A stretch of DNA of 64,000 bases from positions 2,852,001 to 2,916,000 of the forward strand of contig OY970217.1 in assembly GCA_963713965.1 (NCBI GenBank), in the 5' to 3' direction. A program made the position numbers and the translations under genes. This DNA is from CALAGB01 sp963713965. GTDB taxonomy: Bacteria; Chloroflexota; Chloroflexia; Thermomicrobiales; Thermomicrobiaceae. Shown here piece by piece: positions 16,777 through 25,718 of this stretch. The notes beneath the pieces are model-generated. The model was not told where the DNA came from and made no database searches. It saw only the letters and a list, made by a program, of their open reading frames with translations. Numbering within the stretch: the first letter of the stretch is position 1; every line of letters starts with the position of its first letter.

Positions 16777-17817
16777 ATGAATGAACGGGAAACGGACTGG
16801 CCGATCATCGGGCACCGGGCAGCAGCCGATCTGCTGCAGCGTTCGATCGAACGTGGGCAGGTTGGGCATGCCTACCTCTTCGCCGGTCCGGAGGGCGTCG
16901 GCAAGCGCACACTCGCCCGGACATTCGCGCGAGCGTTAGTCTGCCAATCCCATACTCATTCCCGTCCATGCGACGAGTGCTCGGCGTGCCGGCGCGCAAC
17001 TCGCGATATCCACCCAGACGTTCTGACTATCAGCCTCGAACAGCAGGCGGCAGGGGAGACTCGCGAAAGTAAGAACACGCGCATCTCGATCGAGACGATT
17101 CGCGAGCTTCGGTCCAACTTGTCGCTGCGACCGCTCGAAGCGGATTGGCGCGTTGCCATCCTGGAGGACGTCGACCTCTTTTCATTCTCGGCCTATGACG
17201 CGCTCCTCAAAACCCTGGAAGAACCGCCGCCCTTCGTCGTGCTGTTGCTCATCGCGACTGAAATGGACGCCATTCCGGAGACGATCCGTTCTCGCTGCCG
17301 CCCGATTCAGCTGGAACCACTGAGTCGTTCCGACGTCGCATCGGCACTGAACGAGCGAGGCGTCGAAGCCGAGTTAGCCGTGACGGTGTCGGGGATCACG
17401 CGCGGCAGAATCGGAAAGGCGATTGAGTTGGCTTCGGACGAAGCCGCTCTGTCGGCGCGCCGTGCCACCATCGAGTCCGGCATCGAGATGGTTGAGAATC
17501 CGGTGGTAGCGATCGGCTCAGTGCGACGCATGGCGGACGGATACCGGCGTGGACAGCGGGCTCGCGTTGAAGGCGAGCTGGACGCGCTGCTGGGCATCTG
17601 GCGAGACCTGCTCCTTCTGGCGGCTGGTTGTTCCGACCAGATCGTTAACGTCGATTTCGCCGAACGACTCGTGATTCTTGCAGGACAGTGGAACCTCGAG
17701 CGCATCCGCGTCGGCGTGCAGGCGACGCATCAGGCGCTCTCCGACCTTTCCATCAACGTCCAACCGCGTCTCGCACTCGATCGCATGGTGACGCAATGGC
17801 CGCGCCCGTCCCGTTGA
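16777..17817 (+). CDS. holB: DNA polymerase III, delta' subunit
   Basis: Clamp-loader subunit of 346 residues. AAA+ domain with P-loop GPEGVGKRTLAR (about 32-43), a four-cysteine zinc motif (C50 onward: CQSH, CDECSAC) and the SRC-type arginine finger region (IRSRCRPI, about 170). The family's C-terminal helical domain completes it. GAGGAAA precedes the ATG. The gene overlaps the following PSP1 gene by 22 bases, the same holB-PSP1 (yaaT/ricT) order known from Firmicutes, which supports both calls. Confidence 0.93.
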   Translation: MNERETDWPIIGHRAAADLLQRSIERGQVGHAYLFAGPEGVGKRTLARTFARALVCQSHTHSRPCDECSACRRATRDIHPDVLTISLEQQAAGETRESKNTRISIETIRELRSNLSLRPLEADWRVAILEDVDLFSFSAYDALLKTLEEPPPFVVLLLIATEMDAIPETIRSRCRPIQLEPLSRSDVASALNERGVEAELAVTVSGITRGRIGKAIELASDEAALSARRATIESGIEMVENPVVAIGSVRRMADGYRRGQRARVEGELDALLGIWRDLLLLAAGCSDQIVNVDFAERLVILAGQWNLERIRVGVQATHQALSDLSINVQPRLALDRMVTQWPRPSR

Positions 17818-18545
17818 CCAATCAACACGTTGTGGCCGTCAGCGTTCCGGGAGACGGAATGCTGCGCTTCTGCTTCACACAGGTGGACGATCTGCGATCA
17901 GGTGATTGGGTCGTGGTTCGTAGTCCACTCGGTGACGAGCCGGGCTGCGTCCTCTTTGGCGCGCGGGATGTCGATGGTCCGTCCCGTGTCGAGCTTCAAT
18001 ATCGAGTCGAACGGCGTTTGGATGAACAAGAACGTGACCAGATGCAAGAGATCGTCCAGATCGCTCGATCGCTGATTGACGAAGTGGCGGATCACCTGAA
18101 TGCCATTGACACGGGCCTGGACCTTACCAGTCTGCGGGTGAGCCTGGACGGTACGACGCTCCTTTGCGCATGTTTTGGCCCGTCTTCTGACCGCGTGACG
18201 AACGTGCAGCAGGCACTTGAAGAACGATTAGGCCGACCGGTGCTGCTTGAGACGCTCGATCGCTCTCCGGTGATCTACGGGAGCGTAGGGCGAACCGTGG
18301 GATCCGCGTCCGTCGACGAAGGTGCCTTGCTCGAACGCGTGGGGTTTGGACGGCTCTCAGGGAATCCACGACCAAACGGGTGGCCGCGGCTTGGGAGCCG
18401 GGTGAGCGCGGGAGATATCTCAGGCATTCTGATTGGTATCTCAGTGCGGCATGAAACGGCGACCATCCGGCTCGACTCCGGTCAAGAGCATGAGGTACCG
18501 CTTGGAAACGTGGACGTGGTCGAACGTTCATATCCCCGTGACTGA
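17796..18545 (+). CDS. PSP1-domain protein (RicT/YaaT-like)
   Basis: About 249 residues from ATG 17796. The frame is open further upstream, but that part lies inside holB. The PSP1 core can be followed: an N-terminal beta region with DLRSGDWVVVRSPLGDE, the helical hairpin around DEQERDQMQEIVQIARSL and the LRVSLDGTTLLCACFG strand pair that matches the D....F.......F fold of PSP1. It is diverged from RicT and lacks a clear run of the conserved cysteines that bind Fe-S clusters in the Bacillus protein, so a Y-complex role is uncertain. Position directly after holB is the best support. Confidence 0.72.
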   Translation: MAAPVPLTNQHVVAVSVPGDGMLRFCFTQVDDLRSGDWVVVRSPLGDEPGCVLFGARDVDGPSRVELQYRVERRLDEQERDQMQEIVQIARSLIDEVADHLNAIDTGLDLTSLRVSLDGTTLLCACFGPSSDRVTNVQQALEERLGRPVLLETLDRSPVIYGSVGRTVGSASVDEGALLERVGFGRLSGNPRPNGWPRLGSRVSAGDISGILIGISVRHETATIRLDSGQEHEVPLGNVDVVERSYPRD

Positions 18546-18564
18546 AAATCTCGATTAAACAGAA

Positions 18565-18592
18565 ACGGCCGGCACTCAAGCGTGCCGGCCGT
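18565..18592. terminator. bidirectional intrinsic terminator
   Basis: Perfect 11-bp stem, arms ACGGCCGGCAC and GTGCCGGCCGT, with loop TCAAGC. It sits between the convergent PSP1 gene (ends 18545) and the propeller protein gene (ends 18605). The T runs on both sides are weak, but location and stem strength fit a shared terminator. Confidence 0.75.
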
Positions 18593-18604
18593 CGTCGTCT
18601 CTCG

Positions 18605-21109
18605 TTACTTTGACGCGTCCGGAGCGCCCGGTAGCCGCACCGTCATCAGCGCCTTGTCAGTCAGGATATACGCGGTGCTGGTGCCATCGTCGACGACCAT
18701 GTCCTGAAGGCCGCTGAGCGATGCCTCGCCGTCCTTGGACTCGAACTGCTGCACCATTTGACCGTTGTGATCGAGTCGAATAACACGGCCCTGGTTGTCC
18801 GCCACGTAATAGTAGGGCCGATCCGGCTGCTCTGAGAGCGACACCGCATCGGTGATGGCAGGCGTGACGTTCGGTGAAACGGTCGAATCGATGGAGCTGC
18901 GATAGAGATCGAGCACCCGACCGTCCTTCAGCAGAACGTAGATGTGCCCGTCGATCGCCATGTCTACCGCGTTCCCCAGGTCAGATGTGTCCATACCCGA
19001 CGTCCAGTCCTCCGGAGCTGAGGCAAATGAGCCAGCCGTGAACTTAAGGATTTGCGCAGTATCCGGCTTCAGCAGGTAGAGGTTCCCGGCGTAACCATTC
19101 GTGGACACAATCCCGGTGTGGGGCGAGCCGAATGTGCCGACCGGTTGTGCGGACCAGGTGGCGGTCGTCGGGTCAAAGACGTAAGCGGCGCTTCCATCGA
19201 ATACGACCGGCGCGCCATCACCCCAGGCGGCTCCTTCGAGCGTACCCGTGGTTGAATCGCCAACGTTGTCGCCGCTGCCGATCAGACGAACCAGCTGTGA
19301 ACCGTTGGAATCGAGGCGATAGAGTGCGTCGGTGAAGACGTAGACCTGACCGTTGCCCATGAAGACGCTCGGTTTGACCCCCGCTGGAGCCGCGGGAACG
19401 CCGCCAAGGACCTGGATGTTCGACAGGCGTTCGATCTTGAGTGCCTGGTCCATATCAGTGGAGATGGCTTGTTGCTGCTGCGCGGCCCGCACTGGATCGA
19501 GTCCAACGGTCGTCGCCTCGCGCAAGCTTTGCTGAGCGGCCAGGAAGAAAGCCTGGGCAGTTGCCGGGTCGGACGCCTGCTCGCCTTGCTGCCGCTGAGA
19601 AACCACGGTGTTGAATGCGGTCTCGATCTTGGCCTTATGTGCGCGCACGTGGCCGTTGTGGATCGAGATAGCCATCGCGGTCGCGAGAATGGCGACAAGC
19701 ACCACCGCGACGATCGCGGTGACGCGATTGAAGGGCGTACGTGGTAGTCGGCGGCTGATCGAGGTGAAGTCTGGCATGTGCATCGAATCGTCGTAACGAT
19801 TCAGCTTGGGCAGACCAAGCGTACCGTCGTCACGCGGCCCGTCGATGGGACGGTCACGATTGACGGTCAACTGCCAGACGCCAACGACCGCAGCCGAAAA
19901 CGCCAGTATTACTCCGGCCAGAAGGTCGGTCAGGGTGCGACCCCTCTCGCGCGGTGCATCATCGTAATCCAGAACCTGTGCGGACTCAGCGACTACTTCC
20001 GGGTGCCAGTACCCGTCGTCCCCCGTACTGGCATCGGACGCGATCTCATAGGGAGTATCGATGGTAGCCGACGCTCGCCGCCCTCGGTTCGGACTCGTCG
20101 CGACGGGCTCATCGAATTCTTCCCAGGATTGGGTCGATGAGATCGAATCAGTCGCCGGTGCATCCGCTGAATACTCGAAATTGTGCACATCCTGCGACTG
20201 TAGGTCAACCTTTTCGCCCGAATTCCTCAGGCGTCGGAGACGTTCCGCCGTCTCCTCCGGTAACAGATGATAACACCAGGAACTCAGCCGCCTGCCGAGA
20301 TCGGGCCGCTCGCGCGATCGTTGGCGCCGGTGATAGGGAACGACGATCGCCGCCGCATGAGCATCGTCGATCGAATACATTCGTGCGATTTCGTCGATGT
20401 GGGCGAGGATATCGTCCGCTTCACCGCGGAGAAAGACGTCCTGCGGACCACGTGAGAGGATGCGCGCGACCGACGTGGAGCAGAGGACCATCACGTCACC
20501 AGACGCAATCTTGGTGTAGTACATGTCGGGCTGTGACGTCTCGCGGGCGCCGAGTGGCGAAGTGGCGTCATCTCGTTGCTGGTCGTTGCTCCAGTGCCAA
20601 CTGTCAAGCTCGGGGAACGCGTAGAGCTCCCCTTCCTGTGAGATCAGGATCTGGCTCGGTGCTGACTGCGCGATGTAGGCGTCGTCTCCACGTGACATAA
20701 TGCAACTGAATCCGAAGGAGACACGACGGTCAGGCGTGCGCACGGCGTTCGCCTGCACGAGCCAGTGGTTGACGTCTTCGATGGCGCTCAAGAGGAGGGA
20801 CGTCGCGCTTTGAGATCCGCCCTTCTGGATGGCATCTCGAAGCCGTTGAATCACCTCGTCGGCGACGCTTCCAGCCAGGGGCGCGTCCTCCACCGGCTCA
20901 AGGGCGATGTAGAGGTGTTGCGAATGTTCCTTGCCCAGATCATCGATCGGGTCAATCGACAAGAAGGCGGTACCCTCGGTCAGCTGTCCTGCCCGGATGA
21001 CGAGTTCGCGCGAGAGTGTTTCAACGAGAGGCATGGATATCCCGTCTTTCATCGAAGGTCGACCGTCCCCACTGCGGCCGAAAGCGGGCAAAGGGATCCC
21101 CGGCGACAT
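18605..21109 (-). CDS. membrane protein with degenerate PP2C-like domain and beta-propeller
   Basis: 834 residues at the longest start; ATGs at 21052 and 21034 are also possible. Residues about 30-270 look like a PP2C phosphatase fold, but the metal-binding signatures are eroded: the usual GDSR reads GDDA and the usual SDGL reads STSV. A disordered acidic linker (about 300-390) and two hydrophobic segments (about 394-415 and 455-475) follow, then about 330 residues of repeated hydrophobic strands and Asp/Gly turns resembling an NHL/PQQ propeller. It probably senses or scaffolds rather than dephosphorylates. It follows the TPR gene on the same strand. Not a characterised family. Confidence 0.62.
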   Translation of the reverse strand: MSPGIPLPAFGRSGDGRPSMKDGISMPLVETLSRELVIRAGQLTEGTAFLSIDPIDDLGKEHSQHLYIALEPVEDAPLAGSVADEVIQRLRDAIQKGGSQSATSLLLSAIEDVNHWLVQANAVRTPDRRVSFGFSCIMSRGDDAYIAQSAPSQILISQEGELYAFPELDSWHWSNDQQRDDATSPLGARETSQPDMYYTKIASGDVMVLCSTSVARILSRGPQDVFLRGEADDILAHIDEIARMYSIDDAHAAAIVVPYHRRQRSRERPDLGRRLSSWCYHLLPEETAERLRRLRNSGEKVDLQSQDVHNFEYSADAPATDSISSTQSWEEFDEPVATSPNRGRRASATIDTPYEIASDASTGDDGYWHPEVVAESAQVLDYDDAPRERGRTLTDLLAGVILAFSAAVVGVWQLTVNRDRPIDGPRDDGTLGLPKLNRYDDSMHMPDFTSISRRLPRTPFNRVTAIVAVVLVAILATAMAISIHNGHVRAHKAKIETAFNTVVSQRQQGEQASDPATAQAFFLAAQQSLREATTVGLDPVRAAQQQQAISTDMDQALKIERLSNIQVLGGVPAAPAGVKPSVFMGNGQVYVFTDALYRLDSNGSQLVRLIGSGDNVGDSTTGTLEGAAWGDGAPVVFDGSAAYVFDPTTATWSAQPVGTFGSPHTGIVSTNGYAGNLYLLKPDTAQILKFTAGSFASAPEDWTSGMDTSDLGNAVDMAIDGHIYVLLKDGRVLDLYRSSIDSTVSPNVTPAITDAVSLSEQPDRPYYYVADNQGRVIRLDHNGQMVQQFESKDGEASLSGLQDMVVDDGTSTAYILTDKALMTVRLPGAPDASK

Positions 21110-21256
21110 GCACGTACGCTTGCCGCAACATTAAGTGCGCTCGTAGCAAAGGGGGTCCGAGTCGTTGACCGCCTGGCAACGCTCAGTCTAGCACAAGGGT
21201 GTACGTACGTCTAGGGGCAAATTGGAGAATACTGCTTGAGAGTGTGCGTACGAACG

Positions 21257-23356
21257 CTAGGAACGAGAAGAATCGCGCCAGCGGTCGCTCTCGTTGTCGA
21301 CCGCGAACTCGTTGAGGAGCAGGTCTTCGGTCCAACCGTGATCGTCGTCATCCGCGGCCGATGAGGTGAGCCAGCGGAGCAATTCCCGCGCGGCGTCAGC
21401 GGTTTCAAAGTCGCTGACGGCCATGGCTGTTTCCAGAGAGCGGTTGAGACTGGTGCGAGCGCCTTCGTGGTCGCCCCGTTCGTAGAGGATGGCGCCCAGG
21501 TTGTAGCGGAGCGCGGCTGACGTGCGCAGATCGCCGATTTGGTCGGCCAACTCCAGCGCGCGGGAGTAGTTGTCGAAAGCCGAATCAGTATCGCCTCGCG
21601 AGTCCTGGATCATCGCCAGGCCGCGTAGAGCCCGCGCTGCCAACGTTGGCTGGCCCGACTCCTCGGCTGCGTGGTACGCGGAGACATAGTGCTCCTCTGC
21701 TTCGTCTAGCTGGTTGATCGAGGCGTGCAATCGGGCCAACTGACCGTGCAGCCGCACGCGCGACTCCGAACCGGCGTAGAGCGTGGCGATGTCAAGCGCC
21801 TGACGCAAGTACCGAATGGCGATCTGCGGCTGCCCCGATTTGCGGCCAATCTGGGCCAGCAGTTGCAAGTAGCCCAGTTGATCGCTCGGGTCGCCATAGT
21901 GACTGGAGACGGAGACTGCGCGCAGCAGATGTTCCTCCGCGTCACGATAGAGTCCGCGGGCCAAACTGATCGAGCCCATGAGCCCGGTGGACTGGGCTTC
22001 CAGTCGCGCGTTTCCGGTCTCGCGTGCAATCTCGAAGCCCCGCTTGGCGATGGCCAGCGCATCATCGAGCTCGCCGAAGTCGAGTAGCACGTCGCCGATG
22101 CCGAGCAACCAGCGTCCTTCTTGCTCGGTGTCTCCGGCGCGCCGAGCCTGCTGTACGGCATTCATCAGGGATTCGACGGCGTCATTGCGGCGGTTGAGTG
22201 CGCCATACACGAGTCCGAGCGATCCAAGGACCTGCTGATGGATGTCGGGATCCTCGAGCTCGTCGGCCAGCGGCTGCGCCTGCTGCAACGCCACCAGCGC
22301 CCGATTCGGATCGCGCAGTCCCAAATAGATCTCGGCGGCATCGAGTCGAGCACGCACCGCCGCGGAGCGGTTGCCGAGGCGCAGTTCGAGGTCGGACAGC
22401 TCTTCGAAATGCATAGCCGCTTCGGTTGCTCGACCGGTCCGCTGTTCGACGCGGGCCAAACCGGTCAGCGCCCGGCTTTCGATAGCGATGTCGGACATGG
22501 AGCGAGCCCGTTCAAGGGCGGTCATCAAATAGCCACGAGCCTGCTGGTTCTGATGCTGCTCGGCCAGGATGGCACCCGTTTGGATCGCGATCTCGGCCTG
22601 AGAGCGAACGTCGATGGTGCGGTCGGCCGCATCCTGCGCCTGCTGCAGAATAAGGACGGCGTCTTCCATCTCACCCAGCTCACGCAAAATGACGATCTGC
22701 CGGAGCAGCGCATCCACGACTCCGGCGAAGTGCCCAACCCGGCGGGCGCTTCGTGCGGCTCGCTGGTAATACTCCTGGGCGCCATTCGGATCGTTGTCGG
22801 CTCTGGCCAGATCACCAAGGAGGATGGCTGTTTCGACGTCTTCAAGGGTATCGGAGTCTTCGCGTCCGGATTCGAGCTGACGATTGAGGAGCTCGCGCGC
22901 CCGTTCGGTATCACCGCGGTCGAACGCCACGCGCGCCAACCGCGCCAGTGCCCGACGCTTGCCCGGTACGTTGGCAATGCGCTCGGAGGCGTGCAGCGCT
23001 TCACGCAGGTGAAGTTCTTGATCTTTGTCGTTATCAACGTGAGCTAGAAGATCGGCCGCCCGCAAATTGCAGTCGACCAGCAGCCGGTCGAATCCTTTGT
23101 AGCGGGCCGCCAAAATGGTGAGCCGGATGAGGAAGAGGGCACGCTCCGAGTCGTCCGCGGAGATGAGCTCAGCTTCACGATCGAGTTGCCACATATCGCC
23201 GTCGGCGAGTCGATTCAGGAGCGAGCTTCGTTCAACCGCGCGGTACGCAGCATCCGGCGTCATCCGCCCGTCGCTGACGTCTGTCGCCAGCCGATAAATG
23301 GGATTCCGCTCGATGCCCTGGCGGCGTCGCAGCCAGCGGCCGACCTGATCAACCAT
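21257..23356 (-). CDS. tetratricopeptide-repeat protein
   Basis: 699 residues made almost entirely of TPR-like helical hairpins; repeats such as ALRGLARVEQ, ALVALQQAQPLADEL and AIRYLRQALDIATLY recur with the A/G/L/Y spacing of the fold from about residue 60 to 660. No enzymatic domain or signal peptide is seen, so it is a cytoplasmic scaffold. GGGAG lies 8 bases before the ATG. It lies between threonine dehydratase and the PP2C-like/propeller gene on the same strand; with the latter it may form a signalling pair. No partner can be named. Confidence 0.85.
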   Translation of the reverse strand: MVDQVGRWLRRRQGIERNPIYRLATDVSDGRMTPDAAYRAVERSSLLNRLADGDMWQLDREAELISADDSERALFLIRLTILAARYKGFDRLLVDCNLRAADLLAHVDNDKDQELHLREALHASERIANVPGKRRALARLARVAFDRGDTERARELLNRQLESGREDSDTLEDVETAILLGDLARADNDPNGAQEYYQRAARSARRVGHFAGVVDALLRQIVILRELGEMEDAVLILQQAQDAADRTIDVRSQAEIAIQTGAILAEQHQNQQARGYLMTALERARSMSDIAIESRALTGLARVEQRTGRATEAAMHFEELSDLELRLGNRSAAVRARLDAAEIYLGLRDPNRALVALQQAQPLADELEDPDIHQQVLGSLGLVYGALNRRNDAVESLMNAVQQARRAGDTEQEGRWLLGIGDVLLDFGELDDALAIAKRGFEIARETGNARLEAQSTGLMGSISLARGLYRDAEEHLLRAVSVSSHYGDPSDQLGYLQLLAQIGRKSGQPQIAIRYLRQALDIATLYAGSESRVRLHGQLARLHASINQLDEAEEHYVSAYHAAEESGQPTLAARALRGLAMIQDSRGDTDSAFDNYSRALELADQIGDLRTSAALRYNLGAILYERGDHEGARTSLNRSLETAMAVSDFETADAARELLRWLTSSAADDDDHGWTEDLLLNEFAVDNESDRWRDSSRS

Positions 23357-23395
23357 TCACGTGCTCCCACTGGCGAATTAGCCGGTTGCTCCCCG

Positions 23396-24385
23396 TCAAA
23401 TCCCTTGAGCTCCTGTCCCCGTCGAGATTGCCCAGCGCAACGTATCAAGGGTAATGTTCCCACCGCTCACGATCAAGGCGACCTTCTGTCCGGCCAGCTC
23501 CTTCCGGAGCTGAACGGCGGCGGCCAGCGAGGCGGCTCCGGCTCCTTCCGCAACAAGATGCGCATCCTCGAGAAGCATCACGATGGCGCGGCAGAGATCG
23601 TCGTCGGTCACCAGGCGGATGTCGTCAATCGCCTCACTGATGATCCGCAACGGAAGCTCGAACGCCACGCGCGTTGCCAATCCGTCCGCGAACGTCGTGC
23701 CACTGTCGAGCTCGACCAGGCGGCCCTCTTTCCACGAACGATAGACCGCGTCCATATGCGTCGTCTGAACCCCAATGACCCGAATGTTGGGATTGACGGT
23801 CTTCATCACAGTCAATGTGCCGCAAACGCCGCTCCCAGCGCCGATCGGCACGATGACGGTGTCGAGATCTGGAACGGCTTCGACGATCTCAAGCGCATAG
23901 GTGCCCACTCCGGCGATGAGGTCCGGTTCGTTGGCCGAATGAATGAATCGCATTCCGTCATCGAATGACCGCTGCTCCGCAGCAAGACGCGATTCGTCGA
24001 AGTCGCGCCCGGAGAGCACGACGTCGGCGCCGAGACGTTTCATGGCCGCAACTTTGTCCGGGTTGGCACCCTCGGGCGCATAGACCACCGCGCGAACACC
24101 GAACTCGCGTGCGGCATAGGCGATCGACTGGCCGTGGTTGCCGGTCGAGGCCGTCACTACACCCCGCTCTCGCTCGGCGTCTGATAAATGGCTCATAAGG
24201 AAGAGCCCACCGCGAATCTTGAATGCTCCAATTGGTTGGAGGTTCTCACACTTCAGGTAGGCGGAAAATCCGAGCCGCTCATCGAGCGCCGGTCGCGACA
24301 GCAATGGAGTTGGTTCAAGATACCGGCGCACCACGGAGCGCGCACGCAATACGTCTTGAAACGTCGGGGCTTCAAGCGCCGTCAT
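23396..24385 (-). CDS. threonine/serine dehydratase (PLP-dependent)
   Basis: About 329 residues from ATG 24385, chosen because GGAAGGA lies 7 bases upstream; the frame is open to 24460. Fold-type II PLP enzyme: the cofactor lysine is in AFKIRGG (about residue 57), the asparagine motif is ASTGNHGQS and the phosphate-binding glycine loop is PIGAGSGVCGT; the C-terminal SGGNI motif is present. It converts L-threonine (or serine) to the 2-oxo acid and ammonia. No C-terminal ACT regulatory domain, so it is the short catabolic/TdcB-like or serine-racemase-like form rather than feedback-regulated IlvA. Confidence 0.9.
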   Translation of the reverse strand: MTALEAPTFQDVLRARSVVRRYLEPTPLLSRPALDERLGFSAYLKCENLQPIGAFKIRGGLFLMSHLSDAERERGVVTASTGNHGQSIAYAAREFGVRAVVYAPEGANPDKVAAMKRLGADVVLSGRDFDESRLAAEQRSFDDGMRFIHSANEPDLIAGVGTYALEIVEAVPDLDTVIVPIGAGSGVCGTLTVMKTVNPNIRVIGVQTTHMDAVYRSWKEGRLVELDSGTTFADGLATRVAFELPLRIISEAIDDIRLVTDDDLCRAIVMLLEDAHLVAEGAGAASLAAAVQLRKELAGQKVALIVSGGNITLDTLRWAISTGTGAQGI

Positions 24386-24589
24386 AGCCGTCCTTCCCGA
24401 AGAATTGTACCGCTTGCAGGTCTCTCTCGGAGTGTCGTCTGAATCGGGGATTCTGTCCATCCTCTATCACGTTGCTGTGCTATCCTTCTGCCTCGGGTCA
24501 ATGAAGATGAAGCCCTCTGCTTTTTGAGCAGGGATTTGGCGTGCATGTCGACCGGCGTGAGAGCGCGACCGGCGGTGAGGAGGAGAAGC

Positions 24590-25420
24590 GTGCGCTTCGC
24601 GGAACGACTCGAAGCTGCGGCGAAACGCAACGACTCGTTGCTCTGTGTTGGGCTCGATCCGGACATTCGACGCTTCCCAACGCATCTTCGCTCGGATCCA
24701 ACTGCGATCATCGAGTTCAACAAGGCGATCATCGACGCGACGTCTGACCTGGTCTGCGCCTATAAACCGAATCTCGGCTTCTACATGGCGTATGGCACCG
24801 CTGGTATCGAGGCGCTGATGGAGACGCGGCGGATGATCGATCCAGCGATCCCGGTCATCCTGGACGCCAAGGTAGGGGACTTCAACGTCACGTCGGAGGC
24901 GTACGCCCGCGGCTATTTCGAGACGATGGGTTTCGACGCGGTCACCGTCCATCCGTATATGGGACTCGACGGAATTGAACCGTTTCTCTGCCACGAGGAT
25001 CGGGCCGCCTTCATTCTCGTGCGAACCTCGAATCCGGGAAGCAAGGCGATTCAGGACCTACATGTCGGGGATGGCGACCAACGACCGCCGTTGTATCAGC
25101 AAGTGGCCGGATGGGTGGCCGACTGGCAGCAGCAATTCGGCACATGTGGCGCAGTGGTTGGGGCGACCTGGCCGGCCGACCTCGCTGAGGTTCGCAAGAT
25201 CTGCCCGGACGTGCCGATCCTGATACCCGGCATTGGCCCGCAAGGTGGCGATTTAGAGGCATCGGTCAAAGCTGGGATCGATGCAGATGGCGGCGGTGTG
25301 CTGATCAGTTCGTCGCGTGGGATCACCTACGCGGGTAGCGGCCCAGATTACGCGCGAGCGGCCCGCATGGCGGCGCATGCTTTGCGTGACAAGACCAACG
25401 AGGTTCGTGCGTCACCCTGA
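24590..25420 (+). CDS. pyrF: orotidine 5'-phosphate decarboxylase, type 2
   Basis: About 276 residues from GTG 24590, selected because AGGAGG at 24578-24583 is correctly spaced; the frame is open to 24524. Last step of UMP synthesis. The type-2 signature is visible: an N-terminal CVGLDPD, the catalytic Asp-Lys-Asp array in ILDAKVGDF (the lysine protonates C6), and the C-terminal SSRGITYAG phosphate-binding motif. Divergent from threonine dehydratase and upstream of the thiamin-salvage operon. No other pyr genes are in the window. Confidence 0.95.
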   Translation: MRFAERLEAAAKRNDSLLCVGLDPDIRRFPTHLRSDPTAIIEFNKAIIDATSDLVCAYKPNLGFYMAYGTAGIEALMETRRMIDPAIPVILDAKVGDFNVTSEAYARGYFETMGFDAVTVHPYMGLDGIEPFLCHEDRAAFILVRTSNPGSKAIQDLHVGDGDQRPPLYQQVAGWVADWQQQFGTCGAVVGATWPADLAEVRKICPDVPILIPGIGPQGGDLEASVKAGIDADGGGVLISSSRGITYAGSGPDYARAARMAAHALRDKTNEVRASP

Positions 25421-25444
25421 TACGGATCGTGGCCGGCCGGTGCG

Positions 25445-25474
25445 TTGACACCTACTTCGGGATGGTGCTAGAGT
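25445..25474 (+). promoter_or_regulatory. sigma-70-type promoter for the TPP-riboswitch operon
   Basis: TTGACA at 25445-25450, an 18-base spacer and TAGAGT at 25469-25474. The predicted transcript start near 25481 lies just before the TPP aptamer. A second candidate (TTGACA at 25480, TACGAC at 25504) would start transcription inside the aptamer and is less likely. Confidence 0.55.
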
Positions 25475-25501
25475 CCGGATTGACAAGTCAATAAGCACGT
25501 C

Positions 25502-25600
25502 AGTACGACGGGGGCTTGGGGAGCCAGGCTGAGAGGGTGGCCACGAATCCGCCACCGACCGGTGAACCTGACCTGGGTAATTCCAGCGTAGGGAGTGAAT
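25502..25600 (+). ncRNA. TPP riboswitch aptamer (THI element)
   Basis: The conserved THI-box segments are present in order: GGGGCTTGGGGAGCC, GGCTGAGAGGG, a variable P3 region, then GAACCTGACCTGGGTAAT and CCAGCGTAGGGA. These form the pyrimidine-sensing and pyrophosphate-sensing helices that bind thiamin diphosphate. It precedes an M20 deacylase and an NMT1-type ABC transporter, consistent with thiamin precursor salvage. A terminator hairpin follows directly. Confidence 0.95.
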
Positions 25601-25613
25601 TCGACGGATGTCC

Positions 25614-25651
25614 ACGGACGCTGGCCACTCAGGCAACGTCCGTTTTGTTTT
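25614..25651 (+). terminator. riboswitch-controlled intrinsic terminator
   Basis: Arms ACGGACG and CGTCCGT form a perfect 7-bp stem, with an inner GCC/GGC stem, followed at once by TTTGTTTT. Placed about 15 bases after the aptamer's CGTAGGGA, it is the expression platform: TPP binding should favour the terminator. Its presence also rules out the apparent ATG at 25608 as the start of the next gene. Confidence 0.8.
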
Positions 25652-25718
25652 GCCTCCTATCCCCTGTTCCAAGCAATTGATTGGGTCAAGTACTCGACGC
25701 GACCGTGAAAGCTGCCTG

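Noticed and set aside
25608..25718. N-terminal extension of the M20 deacylase from an ATG at 25608
   Set aside because: It lies within the riboswitch expression platform and terminator; the first M20-like residues come after ATG 25719.
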